Shown: positions 1 through 7,421 of the stretch, piece after piece | Position numbering within the stretch: position 1 is the stretch's first letter | Layout of the letters: each line of letters starts with the position of its first letter | From: a virus | IMG/VR virus record: IMGVR_UViG_3300021478_000005 | Location: 1 to 46,449 of that record | Reading direction: 5' to 3' (one strand) | Length of the DNA stretch: 46,449 bases | Translations under genes and position numbers: made by a program | The notes under the pieces: model-generated | Databases searched by the model: none | What the model was told of the DNA's origin: nothing | What the model saw: only the letters and a program-made list of their open reading frames with translations

Positions 1-127
1 AACTTGCGGCCAACCTTCTTGCGCGGTCCACACATGGCGGCCTTGACCACGCCGGGATCGACCTCGATGCACCGGAGATCCCGTTCGGCGGCGGCCAGCT
101 CCACCATGTTGACCAAGCCGGTGAGCA
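1..127. repeat. terminal direct repeat, left copy
   Basis: These bases are identical to the last 127 bases of the window (46323-46449). The copy lies inside the RuvC-like gene, which reads continuously across the join. The length of exactly 127 matches a common largest assembler k-mer, so this is best read as assembly overlap of a circular or permuted genome, not a biological terminal repeat. Confidence 0.95.
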
Positions 128-362
128 ACCTACGGGTGTGCCACTTGTCGCGCGGCAGGAAGATCGGCGCTTCGAACGCCACGATGTCGGGATGAAATCG
201 GTCGATCAGCCGCCGCACCTGGGCCAGCATTGCGATGTTGCGGCGGCCGTAGTCGAGTCCGGACGGCAGCGGAAAGCTGCCCAACGCCGGGTGAGCGCGG
301 GCGCTGGCAAAGCACGCCCATCCTGTTGTCGACGAACAATCGAACGCGAGAACGCGCGCCAT
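1..362 (-). CDS. RuvC-like Holliday junction resolvase, N-terminal part (cut by contig end)
   Basis: The gene starts at the ATG at 362 and runs off base 1. Its 3' end is at 46178, giving 168 residues over the circular junction with no frame break. The N-terminus contains MARVLAFDCSSTTGW, the first RuvC/RNase H-fold strand with its catalytic Asp, followed by a second strand, IVAFEAP, with a catalytic Glu. The C-terminal part has DDHQADACGVA, the expected acidic helix. Phage RuvC-like enzymes resolve branched DNA before packaging or help recombination. It lies 27 bp downstream of the 390-845 gene and overlaps the next gene by ATGA, so it is part of the leftward operon. Confidence 0.8.
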   Translation of the reverse strand, partial: MARVLAFDCSSTTGWACFASARAHPALGSFPLPSGLDYGRRNIAMLAQVRRLIDRFHPDIVAFEAPIFLPRDKWHTRRLLTGLVNMVELAAAERDLRCIEVDPGVVKAAMCGPRKKVGRK

Positions 363-389
363 GCCCAACCTCCCCACGAAGTTGGACGA

Positions 390-845
390 TCAGCGCAGTT
401 CGTCCTGCAGCGCCGTCTGTGCTCTTGTGTACTCGTCCTCGTAGGCAACGAAAGGTTCGCTGCCGGGGGAATGGGGGTTTTCGTTGGGCAGACCCTGTGC
501 GCCCGCCCTGCGTCCCGCGATCGCGGCTGTCACCGTGACCGGAAGCTCTGACGTGCGGAACAAGTCCATCTGCACCGCGAGCGGAGATTTCATCAGGCGC
601 AGCACGCGCCCGGTGTTGGCATACTTGGTGGCCACCTCGAGGTGGTCCAGTTTGTCCTTGTCCTGTGCCTCCACAATCGCGTCGGTGTCCACACCCTCGG
701 CCGTGGCGGCCTTGTAGATGTTGGAAAGCTCCGATTTACGCGATTTGAGGGGCGTGTTGGCCCGTTCCACGGCGGCCCGTGCGTCCGCGATTTTTTTGAT
801 CCATCGCAGATACACTTCGTCGCTGACCACGCCGCTGGTGGCCAT
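390..845 (-). CDS. hypothetical protein, helical, acidic C-terminus
   Basis: 151 residues from the ATG at 845 (reads MATSGVVSDEVYLRW). The body is charged and helical (LKSRKSELSNIYKAA, then a DAIVEAQDKDKLDHLEVA stretch), and the tail is rich in Glu and Asp. The pattern resembles helical phage accessory proteins of alphaproteobacterial phages, but I cannot assign a function. A longer reading from 929 would add a basic, low-complexity N-terminus and is less likely. It lies between the HTH regulator and RuvC in the leftward block. Confidence 0.65.
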   Translation of the reverse strand: MATSGVVSDEVYLRWIKKIADARAAVERANTPLKSRKSELSNIYKAATAEGVDTDAIVEAQDKDKLDHLEVATKYANTGRVLRLMKSPLAVQMDLFRTSELPVTVTAAIAGRRAGAQGLPNENPHSPGSEPFVAYEDEYTRAQTALQDELR

Positions 846-1158
846 TTTTCGCTTTGAGTTGTGGCCTACGGCGCCGTTTCCTGCCTTTCGGCTTGGGCGA
901 CGCCTTCCGCCCGTTGCTCTTTCCGCCATTTGTGGCTCCGCGATTTGAGTGATCGTGCTCTCGCGCGAATGCCCACGACATCGGAAGCCTGACCTTGAGA
1001 CGGCGCAGTGCTAAAAACACCAGAGGACGGCCCTCATTGCTGATGCCGCGGCGTCTCCAGTTCGCCATGCGTGTCTCGATGATGCGCAGCTTGGCCGCCG
1101 CCTTGGCAACGGTCCCGTAGCGCCTGATCAAAGTCTCGATGGCGTCTTGGTCATTCAT
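736..1158 (-). CDS. HTH DNA-binding regulator (Cro-like), first gene of leftward block
   Basis: Up to 140 residues. Residues 4-40 look like a helix-turn-helix: AIETLIRRYGTVAKAAAKL, then a turn and a recognition helix ending NWRRRGIS, as in YdaS/Cro-type regulators. The rest is a long, very basic tail (KPKGRKRRRRPQ) that may bind nucleic acid nonspecifically. It is the first gene on its strand, facing the divergent intergenic region, which is the usual place for a repressor or Cro. The last 110 bp overlap the next gene in another frame, more than is normal here, so the true C-terminus may be shorter or a frameshift may lie near 740-850. Confidence 0.55.
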   Translation of the reverse strand: MNDQDAIETLIRRYGTVAKAAAKLRIIETRMANWRRRGISNEGRPLVFLALRRLKVRLPMSWAFAREHDHSNRGATNGGKSNGRKASPKPKGRKRRRRPQLKAKNGHQRRGQRRSVSAMDQKNRGRTGRRGTGQHAPQIA

Positions 1159-1460
1159 GGCGACAGGGTACGCACTTCACGGGAGCGCGAGCAAGATGGA
1201 AAAAAAAATCGGTGATCAACATGCAATTCCCGCCGGTTGTGGCCGGTGTTGTGTCCACTCCAATAGTTCGAAGGGCGCGTGCATATCCAGAGTGCGCATT
1301 CTTTGTGTTGTCACGGTGTGAGAACAGGCGTAATCCGCGAGACAGAAACAAGTAATCACTAAGCATGTAATCACAGTCCGACATCGTACGCCGACGCCTA
1401 ATAGAGCAGTCGACAACCGTACGCCGGGCCGGTCAGCGATCTTCTAAGAAGGGGATTTGG
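1159..1460. promoter_or_regulatory. divergent intergenic region with short direct repeats
   Basis: No convincing gene lies here, and both transcription blocks start from it. Two copies of GTAATCAC lie about 16 bp apart around 1350-1374, and two copies of CGTACGCCG lie around 1385-1430. These are candidate operator sites for the adjacent HTH protein. A weak TTGTCA box with a 17-base gap to TAATCC could be a rightward promoter near 1310-1340. No -10/-35 pair is strong enough to be sure. Confidence 0.4.
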
Positions 1461-1586
1461 ATGAACACGGTACCGGCCGCACGGCGGCGGTTGAGGAGGC
1501 GCGTGCGCGCCACCCTCTCCACCCTCACCTTCACCATCGGGATCTTCCTCGCGGCGCTCGCGCTGTTCGACATGGTGTCAAAGTGA
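1461..1586 (+). CDS. small single-span membrane protein
   Basis: 41 residues from the ATG at 1461, preceded by a purine-rich AGAAGGGG ribosome site. The N-terminus is strongly basic (ARRRLRRRVRATL), followed by one hydrophobic span (IGIFLAALALF). The layout predicts an N-in inner-membrane peptide. It is the first gene of the rightward block and its stop is coupled to the next start (GTGA). Function unknown; small early membrane peptides in phages can act in exclusion or host takeover, but nothing here shows that. Confidence 0.5.
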   Translation: MNTVPAARRRLRRRVRATLSTLTFTIGIFLAALALFDMVSK

Positions 1587-1831
1587 CGGTGATGATCGGC
1601 CGAAACTTCGCCGACCAGGCGCGGATCGCGGCCAACGATCCAAACACATCGACGGGCACCGTCCGGGAAGGGCTGCGTAGCGCCGCCGACATCCTTGACA
1701 CCAACGCAACCCTGATCATCGCCCAGCAGCGGATCATCGAACACCAGCGGCTGCGGTGCGGTGCAACCCTCGCGGTAGCGATCATGTTCGGGGTTCTTCT
1801 GGCCGCCAACCTGTTGGTGGGCTGGCCATGA
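1583..1831 (+). CDS. small protein with C-terminal membrane anchor
   Basis: About 82 residues if translation begins at the GTG overlapping the previous stop (GTGA at 1583); an ATG at 1592 is an alternative start. The N-terminal two thirds are soluble and helical (REGLRSAADILDTNATLII), and the last 25 residues form one hydrophobic segment (LAVAIMFGVLLAANLLVGW). It is tail-anchored, probably with the soluble domain in the cytoplasm. It overlaps the next gene by ATGA. Function unknown. Confidence 0.5.
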   Translation: MTVMIGRNFADQARIAANDPNTSTGTVREGLRSAADILDTNATLIIAQQRIIEHQRLRCGATLAVAIMFGVLLAANLLVGWP

Positions 1832-2025
1832 AACTGTTGGCCTGCCCCTGCGGATCACATGTGCCGATCATGCTGTGGCGCAAACGGTCGGCGTCGAACT
1901 TCTACGTGATGCGCTGCCCCACCTGCAGCCGCCAGAGCGACGTGGCCACCACCGATTTCGAAAAACTGGACATGCTCTGGAACGACACGGTGCGCATGGC
2001 CAATCGACGCGGAGGCCGGCCATGA
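1828..2025 (+). CDS. small zinc-ribbon protein
   Basis: 65 residues from the ATG at 1828. Two cysteine pairs (CPCG near the start and CPTC around residue 28) form a likely four-Cys zinc ribbon. This resembles the Lar-type restriction alleviation proteins of phages, which share a CPFCG...CxxC layout and length. That match is by pattern only, and the remaining conserved residues are not diagnostic. Translationally coupled to both neighbours. Confidence 0.55.
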   Translation: MKLLACPCGSHVPIMLWRKRSASNFYVMRCPTCSRQSDVATTDFEKLDMLWNDTVRMANRRGGRP

Positions 2026-2345
2026 CGTGGCGTCGGCCCGAGACCAAGGACCAGCAGCGCGAGCTTGTGGACCAGTTGATCGTCCAGCAGCGCCACGCGA
2101 TGACCCTTGGCGGCGATCGCCTGAAGCACGTCCTCGATGGCCTCGAGGTGTTGCGCAGCGCCATGCACAATCGGGTGCCCGAACAACGGGGCCGCTCCAC
2201 GTCGTTGCGGGTGACCGACGCCAAGCGCGACGAGGTCCGGCGGCTCCGGGCCGAATATCCCGAGTGGTCGCAGCAGGAAATCGCCAACCACAGCGGCGTC
2301 AACATCGGCCGCGTGTCCGAAATTCTCAAAGGGAAGCGGCAGTGA
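2022..2345 (+). CDS. HTH-domain protein
   Basis: 107 residues from the ATG at 2022. The N-terminal half is charged and helical. The C-terminus carries a compact helix-turn-helix (WSQQEIANHSGVNIGRVSEI), of the kind that binds DNA in resolvase or sigma-like small phage regulators. It overlaps both neighbours by a few bases. Likely an early DNA-binding protein; the target is not visible. Confidence 0.55.
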   Translation: MTWRRPETKDQQRELVDQLIVQQRHAMTLGGDRLKHVLDGLEVLRSAMHNRVPEQRGRSTSLRVTDAKRDEVRRLRAEYPEWSQQEIANHSGVNIGRVSEILKGKRQ

Positions 2346-2575
2346 TGGGCAAGGAGTGGGCCGTCCGTTACCTCATCAACATCATCCGCCGCAACAAGCC
2401 GATGACGAAGACCACGTTCGACCTGCTGATGAAGTGCCTGCGCCAGCTCGGCCTCAACTCCACCGAAATGCGCGGCGTGGCCAGCCACATGAACCTGATC
2501 GATGAAAACGGCGCACCGTGGATGGAAGCGATCACCAAGGTGCCATGGGAATTCACGCGGGAGGGCGGACGATGA
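2345..2575 (+). CDS. hypothetical protein
   Basis: 76 residues, beginning at the ATG that overlaps the previous TGA by one base. It is soluble and mixed in charge, with no motif I recognise. It sits in the tightly coupled early operon and its stop overlaps the next ATG, so it is probably translated. Confidence 0.55.
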   Translation: MGKEWAVRYLINIIRRNKPMTKTTFDLLMKCLRQLGLNSTEMRGVASHMNLIDENGAPWMEAITKVPWEFTREGGR

Positions 2576-2787
2576 CCGACTTTGAAAACCGCCTTGCCGA
2601 CGCGCTGGCGCTCGCCGCCCTGGTACGCGAGGCCCAAGACGAATACTTTCACACGCGTCGTCAGAGCAGCGACGGCGAACAGGTAATCAAAAAACTGGTC
2701 GCAGCTAAACAGGCCGAAAAGAAATTCGACGCCGTGTGTGGCCCGATACTGGCCGAGGCCCGCTCGCGCGGGTGGGCACCGTCGTGA
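2572..2787 (+). CDS. hypothetical helical protein
   Basis: 71 residues, predicted almost entirely helical (LADALALAALVREAQDEYF, then VIKKLVAAKQAEKKF). No known domain is seen. ATGA overlap upstream and GTGA overlap downstream place it firmly in the operon. Confidence 0.55.
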   Translation: MTDFENRLADALALAALVREAQDEYFHTRRQSSDGEQVIKKLVAAKQAEKKFDAVCGPILAEARSRGWAPS

Positions 2788-3167
2788 CGAACGAAATCGG
2801 CGTGCCCCGCGCCGGCTTCTACCAGTGCCGCCTGATCCGTGGCGGCATGTGGGTGCCGGTGGAGATCTATTTCGGCCGCCCGATGGTGGACGGTGAATTG
2901 CTCGACCGCAGTCCACGGTGGTGTGCCGTGGTGGACGGGCGCACCGACCGCAACGACTACGACGCCGACGGAAACCTGCTGGGCCGCGTGCCCCTCGATC
3001 CCATCCTCGACGAGGTGTGGATGTGGTGCTGCGGCCATCCCATCACCAAGGCGGAATACGAATTCAAAACCCGCCTGCGCCTGTGGGCCAAGGAACACGA
3101 CCCGGACCACCCGGCCGCCAATCCGACCAAGCCGATCGACATCCGCAAACTCAAGCCTGCGTGGTGA
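2784..3167 (+). CDS. hypothetical protein
   Basis: 127 residues from a GTG start overlapping the previous stop. A compact Trp/Tyr-rich fold with a C-terminal charged tail (HDPDHPAANPTKPIDIRK). The segment WMWCCGHPITKAEYEF is distinctive. It resembles small phage proteins of unknown role that carry this WxWxxGxPIT pattern, but I cannot name a function. Confidence 0.6.
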   Translation: MTNEIGVPRAGFYQCRLIRGGMWVPVEIYFGRPMVDGELLDRSPRWCAVVDGRTDRNDYDADGNLLGRVPLDPILDEVWMWCCGHPITKAEYEFKTRLRLWAKEHDPDHPAANPTKPIDIRKLKPAW

Positions 3168-3173
3168 GGGCAC

Positions 3174-3371
3174 ATGATCATGGAACGCCACCTCCATCAG
3201 CCGACACAACGGTTCAAGTTTCCAACCACGTCGTCGCTGGCCGAAGACATCGCGCGGATCGTAGGCGAACACGGTCAGGGCTGCGTCGTGGGAGCTGCCG
3301 GTGAGTGCCCGGTGTGTACCCTGGCCGCCCTTCACGCCATCGAACTGCGCCTGCTGATGGAACACATATGA
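3174..3371 (+). CDS. small hypothetical protein with CPVC pair
   Basis: 65 residues from the ATG at 3174 (ATGATCATG; the second ATG at 3180 is an alternative start). Has a GECPVCTLAALHAIELR helix. The cysteines are too few for a full zinc ribbon unless Cys 37 and the His residues take part. It overlaps the next gene by ATGA. Function unknown. Confidence 0.5.
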   Translation: MIMERHLHQPTQRFKFPTTSSLAEDIARIVGEHGQGCVVGAAGECPVCTLAALHAIELRLLMEHI

Positions 3372-4120
3372 GCTACGACATCGGCCCGGGCCACAACCAG
3401 CCGCCCGAAGACGAGGAACTGGCCGCGCTGTTCAAGCGGGTGGACGAGCTCGTGGCCAACGCCAATCGATGGCGCGCCGAACGGCCCATGATCATCGACA
3501 CGGAAATGGCGGGTGCCGCGCAACGGTTCATCGAACAGTTGCGCGAGGTTGGAGCCGCCCTTAAGGCCGCGATGAAGGACATGCTCGAACCGATCGCCAA
3601 CGCCGAGGCGCTGGTGCGGATGCAGTTCCGCGAGCCGTTGGCGCTGGTCGACTTGGCGCTCGACGGTGTGGTGAAGCTCAACACCGATTTCCTGCAACGG
3701 GAACGGGACCGGCTGGACGAGGAACGGCGGCGGCAGGAACAGGAAGCCGAGGCGGCTCTGGTGCGGGCCCACGACCTGGCCGAGGCCGCCAAACGGCCCG
3801 GCGCCACGGTTGAGGAACAACGCGCCGCCATCCTTGCCGAAGACAAGGCCACTGACCTTGCCGCCAAGGCCCTGTCGATCCCCGAACGGCCACAGATACG
3901 CGACGATCAGTCGAGCCGCGCGATGTCGCTGCACGCCAGATGGAAAGCCCGGGTGATCGATGAAACGGCGGCGTTGCGCGCCTACGCCAAACATCCCGAC
4001 GTCCGCGCCGCCGCACTGGCCCAAGTGGTGAAGACCGCCACGCGCGAGGCGCGGCTGCAGAAGGACAAGACCAAGGCCAAGCCGGGCATCGAATACTACG
4101 TTGAGGAACGCGCCACATGA
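3368..4120 (+). CDS. coiled-coil protein of the IGHNxPP type, unknown function
   Basis: 250 residues. The N-terminus reads MSYDIGPGHNQPPEDEEL, similar to the IGHNNPP start seen in many proteobacterial phage early proteins. Residues 105-160 form a Glu/Arg-rich coiled coil (RERDRLDEERRRQEQEAEA). The C-terminal part is basic and helical. It lies upstream of zinc-finger and recombination-like genes, which would fit a DNA-metabolism accessory role, but that is inference from position. Confidence 0.6.
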   Translation: MSYDIGPGHNQPPEDEELAALFKRVDELVANANRWRAERPMIIDTEMAGAAQRFIEQLREVGAALKAAMKDMLEPIANAEALVRMQFREPLALVDLALDGVVKLNTDFLQRERDRLDEERRRQEQEAEAALVRAHDLAEAAKRPGATVEEQRAAILAEDKATDLAAKALSIPERPQIRDDQSSRAMSLHARWKARVIDETAALRAYAKHPDVRAAALAQVVKTATREARLQKDKTKAKPGIEYYVEERAT

Positions 4121-4461
4121 GGGTGTGCGGATATTGCGGCGAGAGCATCGACCATCGACAGGTGAGCGCTCTTTATTGCAACCGTATCCACGCCAACCGG
4201 GCAGAGAAGGCCCGTTGGTGGCGGCGAAGGGTACTGACAAGACTAAGGCCCCGTCCAAGGCCACCCCGTCCAAGGCCACCCCTCGTATGTGCGATGCCCG
4301 GATGCACGGAGATCGCCACCAGCGTACCCGGCCAAGGTCGGACGCGGCTCTATTGCAGCGCCGTGTGCCGCCGAAAACACGAAACCATCAAAAAACAAGA
4401 AATCCGCGACGACGCGATGCGCTATCGACTGCTGATGGAGGCAACCCATGACCACCGCTGA
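4117..4461 (+). CDS. double zinc-finger protein with Arg-Pro repeat linker
   Basis: 114 residues. Two Cys/His clusters are visible: CGYCG...CNRIH at residues 4-25 and CAMPGC...CSAVCRRKH around 58-90. They are joined by a basic RPRPRPPRPRPP linker encoded by a 15-bp tandem repeat. Proteins of this plan bind DNA or RNA in phages, often annotated only as hypothetical zinc-finger proteins. ATGA overlap upstream; the next gene starts inside its last codons. Confidence 0.55.
   Translation: MRVCGYCGESIDHRQVSALYCNRIHANRAEKARWWRRRVLTRLRPRPRPPRPRPPLVCAMPGCTEIATSVPGQGRTRLYCSAVCRRKHETIKKQEIRDDAMRYRLLMEATHDHR
4249..4278 (+). repeat. 15-bp tandem repeat inside coding sequence
   Basis: Two exact copies of CCCCGTCCAAGGCCA lie side by side (4249-4263 and 4264-4278). 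The unit is a multiple of three, so it adds Arg-Pro residues to the linker of the zinc-finger protein without shifting frame. Likely a slippage-derived length polymorphism. Confidence 0.8.
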
Positions 4462-4948
4462 ACTCGTTACCACCACTGGCGCACGAGGCCACCGGGACGA
4501 AAGCCTAAGAGCGTTCCTCGATGATCTCCGCCGTGAACGGCCGGCACTGTTCACCGACCGCCGACTTGATGAAATCGTGGACGAGATCGAGGGTTACGCC
4601 GCACGTGCCACCAAGCGGGACAGTTTTCGATTGTCGGTGCAAGCCTACCTGTCGAGTGTGGACCCACAGACCCGCCGACCCGCGCCACTTCGAGCCCGTG
4701 AAACCCGTGTTCAACGCGCCAACCGCTTGGCCACCGACGTGGCACGTGATTTACGTCGGCTGCTTGGCTCCATTGGACCCACCACAATCATTGGCGACAA
4801 GCCGCTCGGGGACTGGAAACTGGGCGAGCTTCGCAGCTTGGGTGGTGCGTTCACCACCATCTTGGAGATCGCTGGCCCGGGTGATGACGAACGGCTCGTG
4901 CGTAACGTGATGAAGGCCGCGCACTGGCGTCGGCTTCGGGCCACATGA
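4448..4948 (+). CDS. hypothetical protein
   Basis: 166 residues from the ATG at 4448, preceded by a good GGAGG site at about -10. It is helical and charged, without transmembrane segments. The middle is Arg-rich (RARETRVQRANRLATDVA). No family recognised. Its stop overlaps the next start by ATGA, within the early operon. Confidence 0.6.
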   Translation: MTTAELVTTTGARGHRDESLRAFLDDLRRERPALFTDRRLDEIVDEIEGYAARATKRDSFRLSVQAYLSSVDPQTRRPAPLRARETRVQRANRLATDVARDLRRLLGSIGPTTIIGDKPLGDWKLGELRSLGGAFTTILEIAGPGDDERLVRNVMKAAHWRRLRAT

Positions 4949-5172
4949 CCACCTTGGACCCTGCCCGCGTGGCGATGATCGTGGACCGGATCAAGCCGCA
5001 CCTCGTGGGCTACCACCCGGCCTATCAGGGTGCCGCCATCGCCAACCTGCTGGCGATCTGGCTGTCGGGCCACCACGCCGACATGCGCGACGAAATGCTG
5101 GCGATGCACGTGGCCACGGTGAAGGAACTGGTGCCGGTGTACGTGGCCGAAATGGGAGTGTTCGATCGATGA
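4945..5172 (+). CDS. hypothetical protein
   Basis: 75 residues. A predicted helical bundle with one mildly hydrophobic stretch (AAIANLLAIWLSGHHA) that is too short for a clear membrane span. No motif recognised. Coupled by ATGA overlaps on both sides, which supports translation. Confidence 0.55.
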   Translation: MTTLDPARVAMIVDRIKPHLVGYHPAYQGAAIANLLAIWLSGHHADMRDEMLAMHVATVKELVPVYVAEMGVFDR

Positions 5173-5387
5173 CCGACCGTTCCATGGTAGGCGCGTTCGA
5201 ACGCTTCATGATCATGGCGGACGTGGAGCGCGGCGACTTTGACCCGATGGACTACAAACGCCTGAAGGCCTCGTTTATCGCCGGGCTGCAACTCGGCATT
5301 TCGTTGCAAACCGTGGACGTGGACAAGGCCGTGGCCCTTGCCGACCAGTGGGCCGACGAGATCGACGCATTTTGGGCAGACACCTGA
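5169..5387 (+). CDS. small acidic hypothetical protein
   Basis: 72 residues, acidic (DVDKAVALADQWADEIDAF). Similar in size and tone to the gene before it, but not obviously a paralogue. ATGA-coupled upstream. A short gap with an AAAGGAAAA ribosome site separates it from the larger gene at 5403. Confidence 0.55.
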   Translation: MTDRSMVGAFERFMIMADVERGDFDPMDYKRLKASFIAGLQLGISLQTVDVDKAVALADQWADEIDAFWADT

Positions 5388-5402
5388 AAGGAAAACACCG
5401 AC

Positions 5403-6389
5403 ATGGCCATCACCGACCTGTACGACGACGACATCGACGCGCCCCACCTCGTGGACATCCTCGCCGCCGAAGCGCCACCACCCGGGCGGGCGCTGGCCGA
5501 GATCAAGCAGGAAGACCTCGTCAAACTGTCGGCCCTGCACTTCGCGCCGATCACCGCCGTGCGGTGCGAGGTGGAACGGTCACAGGCCAAGGTGCTGCTC
5601 CGCATCCGCGAGGACGCCGCGATGGGAGGCTCCGAATTCTTCTACTCGTTCCCGGTCAAAAAAAAGGGCGGCGGCGTGGACTACATCGAGGGCATCACCA
5701 TCGACGGCGCACAGGCCACCATGCAGGCCTATGGCAACTGTGAGGTCGATTGCCGGTTCATCGACACCGCCACCGCGTGGGTGTTCCTTGCCCGGTTCGT
5801 GGACTACGAGCGCGGCACGTCGTTGATCCGTCCGTTCATGCAGCGCAAGTCCGGCGGATCTCGGTTGGGCGGCGAAGACGAAGGCCGCCGCCTCGAGGCC
5901 GCGTTCAACATCGGTGCCAGCAAAGCCACCCGTAACGTGATCGCCAACGCGATCCGGCCCTACACAAATTTCTGCTTTGCGGAAGCTAAGAACGATCTGG
6001 TGAAACGGGTGGGCGCGCGACTGGCCGAACACAAGCAGCGGGCGGTGACGCGGCTGTCGGAGTTGGGTGTCGATCTGGCCCGGGTGGAAGCCCTGCAGGG
6101 GCGCGTGCTGGCCGACTGGACGGCCCGCGAGGTGGCCGGTGTGCTGACGCAGATCACCGCCATCCGCCAGGGTCTCGCCGTTCCCAACGACGTGTGGCCC
6201 GTGCCCGTGCCCGAACCCCGCCGAGCCGATACTGCCGCGCCTCACCCCACCTCCACTTCTCCCCCGGAGGCTGGCGGCGGCACCGGCGATGGCCCCGTGC
6301 CGTCGTCGGCTTCCTCTCCACCGGCCGAACCCGCCAAGGTTGATGCTCTCAAAAAGGCCGCCGACAAGAACGCCGGGGGCAAACCGTGA
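5403..6389 (+). CDS. putative recombination protein (single-strand-annealing-like family)
   Basis: 328 residues. The core around 80-200 contains a GGG..IEGITIDGAQA segment, then a GNCEVDCRFID strand, an ARFVDYERG strand and a conserved ASKATRNVIANAIR helix. This order (EGP/EGI helix, GN strand, V-D-E strand, ASKARRNAI helix) matches a widespread phage family often found in place of RecT/Erf-type annealing proteins. The C-terminal 60 residues are Pro/Ser-rich linker ending in a Lys-rich tail. I infer a DNA-annealing or recombination role; no catalytic motif proves it. It sits among small zinc-ribbon genes in the early region. Confidence 0.45.
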   Translation: MAITDLYDDDIDAPHLVDILAAEAPPPGRALAEIKQEDLVKLSALHFAPITAVRCEVERSQAKVLLRIREDAAMGGSEFFYSFPVKKKGGGVDYIEGITIDGAQATMQAYGNCEVDCRFIDTATAWVFLARFVDYERGTSLIRPFMQRKSGGSRLGGEDEGRRLEAAFNIGASKATRNVIANAIRPYTNFCFAEAKNDLVKRVGARLAEHKQRAVTRLSELGVDLARVEALQGRVLADWTAREVAGVLTQITAIRQGLAVPNDVWPVPVPEPRRADTAAPHPTSTSPPEAGGGTGDGPVPSSASSPPAEPAKVDALKKAADKNAGGKP

Positions 6390-6652
6390 AGCGGCGACGT
6401 CGGCGCAACGCCACCCAGCTCGTGGCCGCCCGGACGTTGATCGACATCCGGCAGAAAAAGCGGACCTTTCTCAAAGAGGTTGGCGCGATCCTGAGTGAGG
6501 CGCTGGGTTTCGACGTCAAGGTGTCCCTGTCCAAGCCCGACCCGCACGCCAACCTGTCGCCCGAGCAACGCCGCTATGCCCGGATGAGCCGCGCCGATGC
6601 CCGCGCCCAGGTCCGCGACGCGTTCGCGCCGCTCGATGGCCGCAAGTCATGA
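6386..6652 (+). CDS. small basic protein
   Basis: 88 residues starting MKRRRRRNA, overlapping the previous stop. Strongly basic at the N-terminus, helical afterwards, and it may bind nucleic acid. Directly downstream of the candidate recombination gene, so a partner role is possible but unproven. Confidence 0.5.
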   Translation: MKRRRRRNATQLVAARTLIDIRQKKRTFLKEVGAILSEALGFDVKVSLSKPDPHANLSPEQRRYARMSRADARAQVRDAFAPLDGRKS

Positions 6653-6837
6653 TCAAGGCCATTCCGATGATCCTGACGTGCCCGGCCTGTGGAGCGCGGC
6701 ACATCGACAAGGGCGAATTCACGTTGAAGCTGCACCACACCCACGCGTGCCAATCCTGCGGGATGTTGTGGCGGCCGGCGCTGGTGCCGACCGTCGGGGT
6801 GAAGTTCCTGCCCGGCTGCAAGGACAACGACCCATGA
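6649..6837 (+). CDS. small zinc-ribbon protein
   Basis: 62 residues. Two Cys pairs, CPACG (residues 11-15) and CQSCG (34-38), with spacing typical of a rubredoxin-like zinc ribbon, and a HH between them. This small family recurs in alphaproteobacterial phages. No enzymatic residues are visible. ATGA overlaps on both sides. Confidence 0.6.
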   Translation: MIKAIPMILTCPACGARHIDKGEFTLKLHHTHACQSCGMLWRPALVPTVGVKFLPGCKDNDP

Positions 6838-7016
6838 GCGCGGCCCTGATCCGCACCTACCTCAACGCGGTGATCACCATGCGGCGCGTTCAACGTCGTT
6901 GCCAGATGGCCGATGCCACCGACGACACCCGGGCCGAGTGCCGGTGTGCCGAACAGATGGTGGACCAGCTTACCAACGAGATGGGCCGCCGCATGGCCAA
7001 GGACCCGAACTTCTGA
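6834..7016 (+). CDS. small helical hypothetical protein
   Basis: 60 residues, predicted as one or two helices with three cysteines (RRCQMAD, ECRCAEQM). No family recognised. It overlaps its neighbours by a few bases, with its stop shared with the start of the excisionase-like gene. Confidence 0.5.
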   Translation: MSAALIRTYLNAVITMRRVQRRCQMADATDDTRAECRCAEQMVDQLTNEMGRRMAKDPNF

Positions 7017-7294
7017 TGGCCTCCCGTGAGCGCCGCATCGCGCCGCGCCGCGGGCTCGACCTGGTCGACGCCGCAGGCTTTGTCGGCGTCGGTGTAAACA
7101 AGTTTCGAGATCTCGTGGCGCGCGGACTGATGCCGCGCCCGAAACTGATCGATGATCGGCGCGTGTGGGACGTCGATGCCCTCGACATCTACTTTTCGGC
7201 ACTGCCCGAGGATGATCGGGCCGACTCCGCGCGGACCCCGCAGGGAAGACAGAACCGGACCGACCCCCGGCCGGACGGAATTCCGTGGAAATAG
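7016..7294 (+). CDS. xis: excisionase-like winged-helix DNA-binding protein
   Basis: 92 residues. Residues 15-60 match an AlpA/MerR-type winged helix: LVDAAGFVGVGVNKFRDLV, then the wing with GLMPRPKLIDDRRVWDV. The usual motif is (S)xxTFxxxVxxGxLPxPxxIGxRxxW. Such small proteins act as excisionases or prophage regulators that bend attachment-site DNA. It lies about 1 kb upstream of the integrase on the same strand, which fits an Xis role. Regulator of the AlpA type is the alternative. Confidence 0.6.
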   Translation: MASRERRIAPRRGLDLVDAAGFVGVGVNKFRDLVARGLMPRPKLIDDRRVWDVDALDIYFSALPEDDRADSARTPQGRQNRTDPRPDGIPWK

Positions 7295-7421
7295 TCGAGG
7301 TGCAGCCATGGGTTGCACTCCCCTTGTCCCATGTGCGGCAGGGGTTACACCTTATCCCCCGGGCAGAACCCGGGGCCCGGAGGGTCGAGCACCCCCGGTC
7401 AACACCACGATGGAGTAGAAG
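7295..7421 (+). promoter_or_regulatory. structured leader upstream of first paralogue
   Basis: 127 noncoding bases. A 7-bp GC hairpin lies at 7357-7375 (CCCCGGG / CCCGGGG, loop CAGAA). A second hairpin lies at 7377-7398 with loop TCGAGCA, followed after 9 nt by CGATGGAG (7408-7415) and, 6 nt later, the start codon. The second hairpin and its spacing recur in the leader at 7934-8041. It probably acts as RNA, controlling translation or mRNA stability. Confidence 0.55.

Noticed and set aside
7357-7375. GC hairpin as a transcription terminator
   Set aside because: No T-run follows on either strand, and it is followed by the conserved leader hairpin instead.
7295-7421. attP core next to the integrase
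   Set aside because: No tRNA-gene fragment or clear arm-type repeats could be recognised, so I do not call it.
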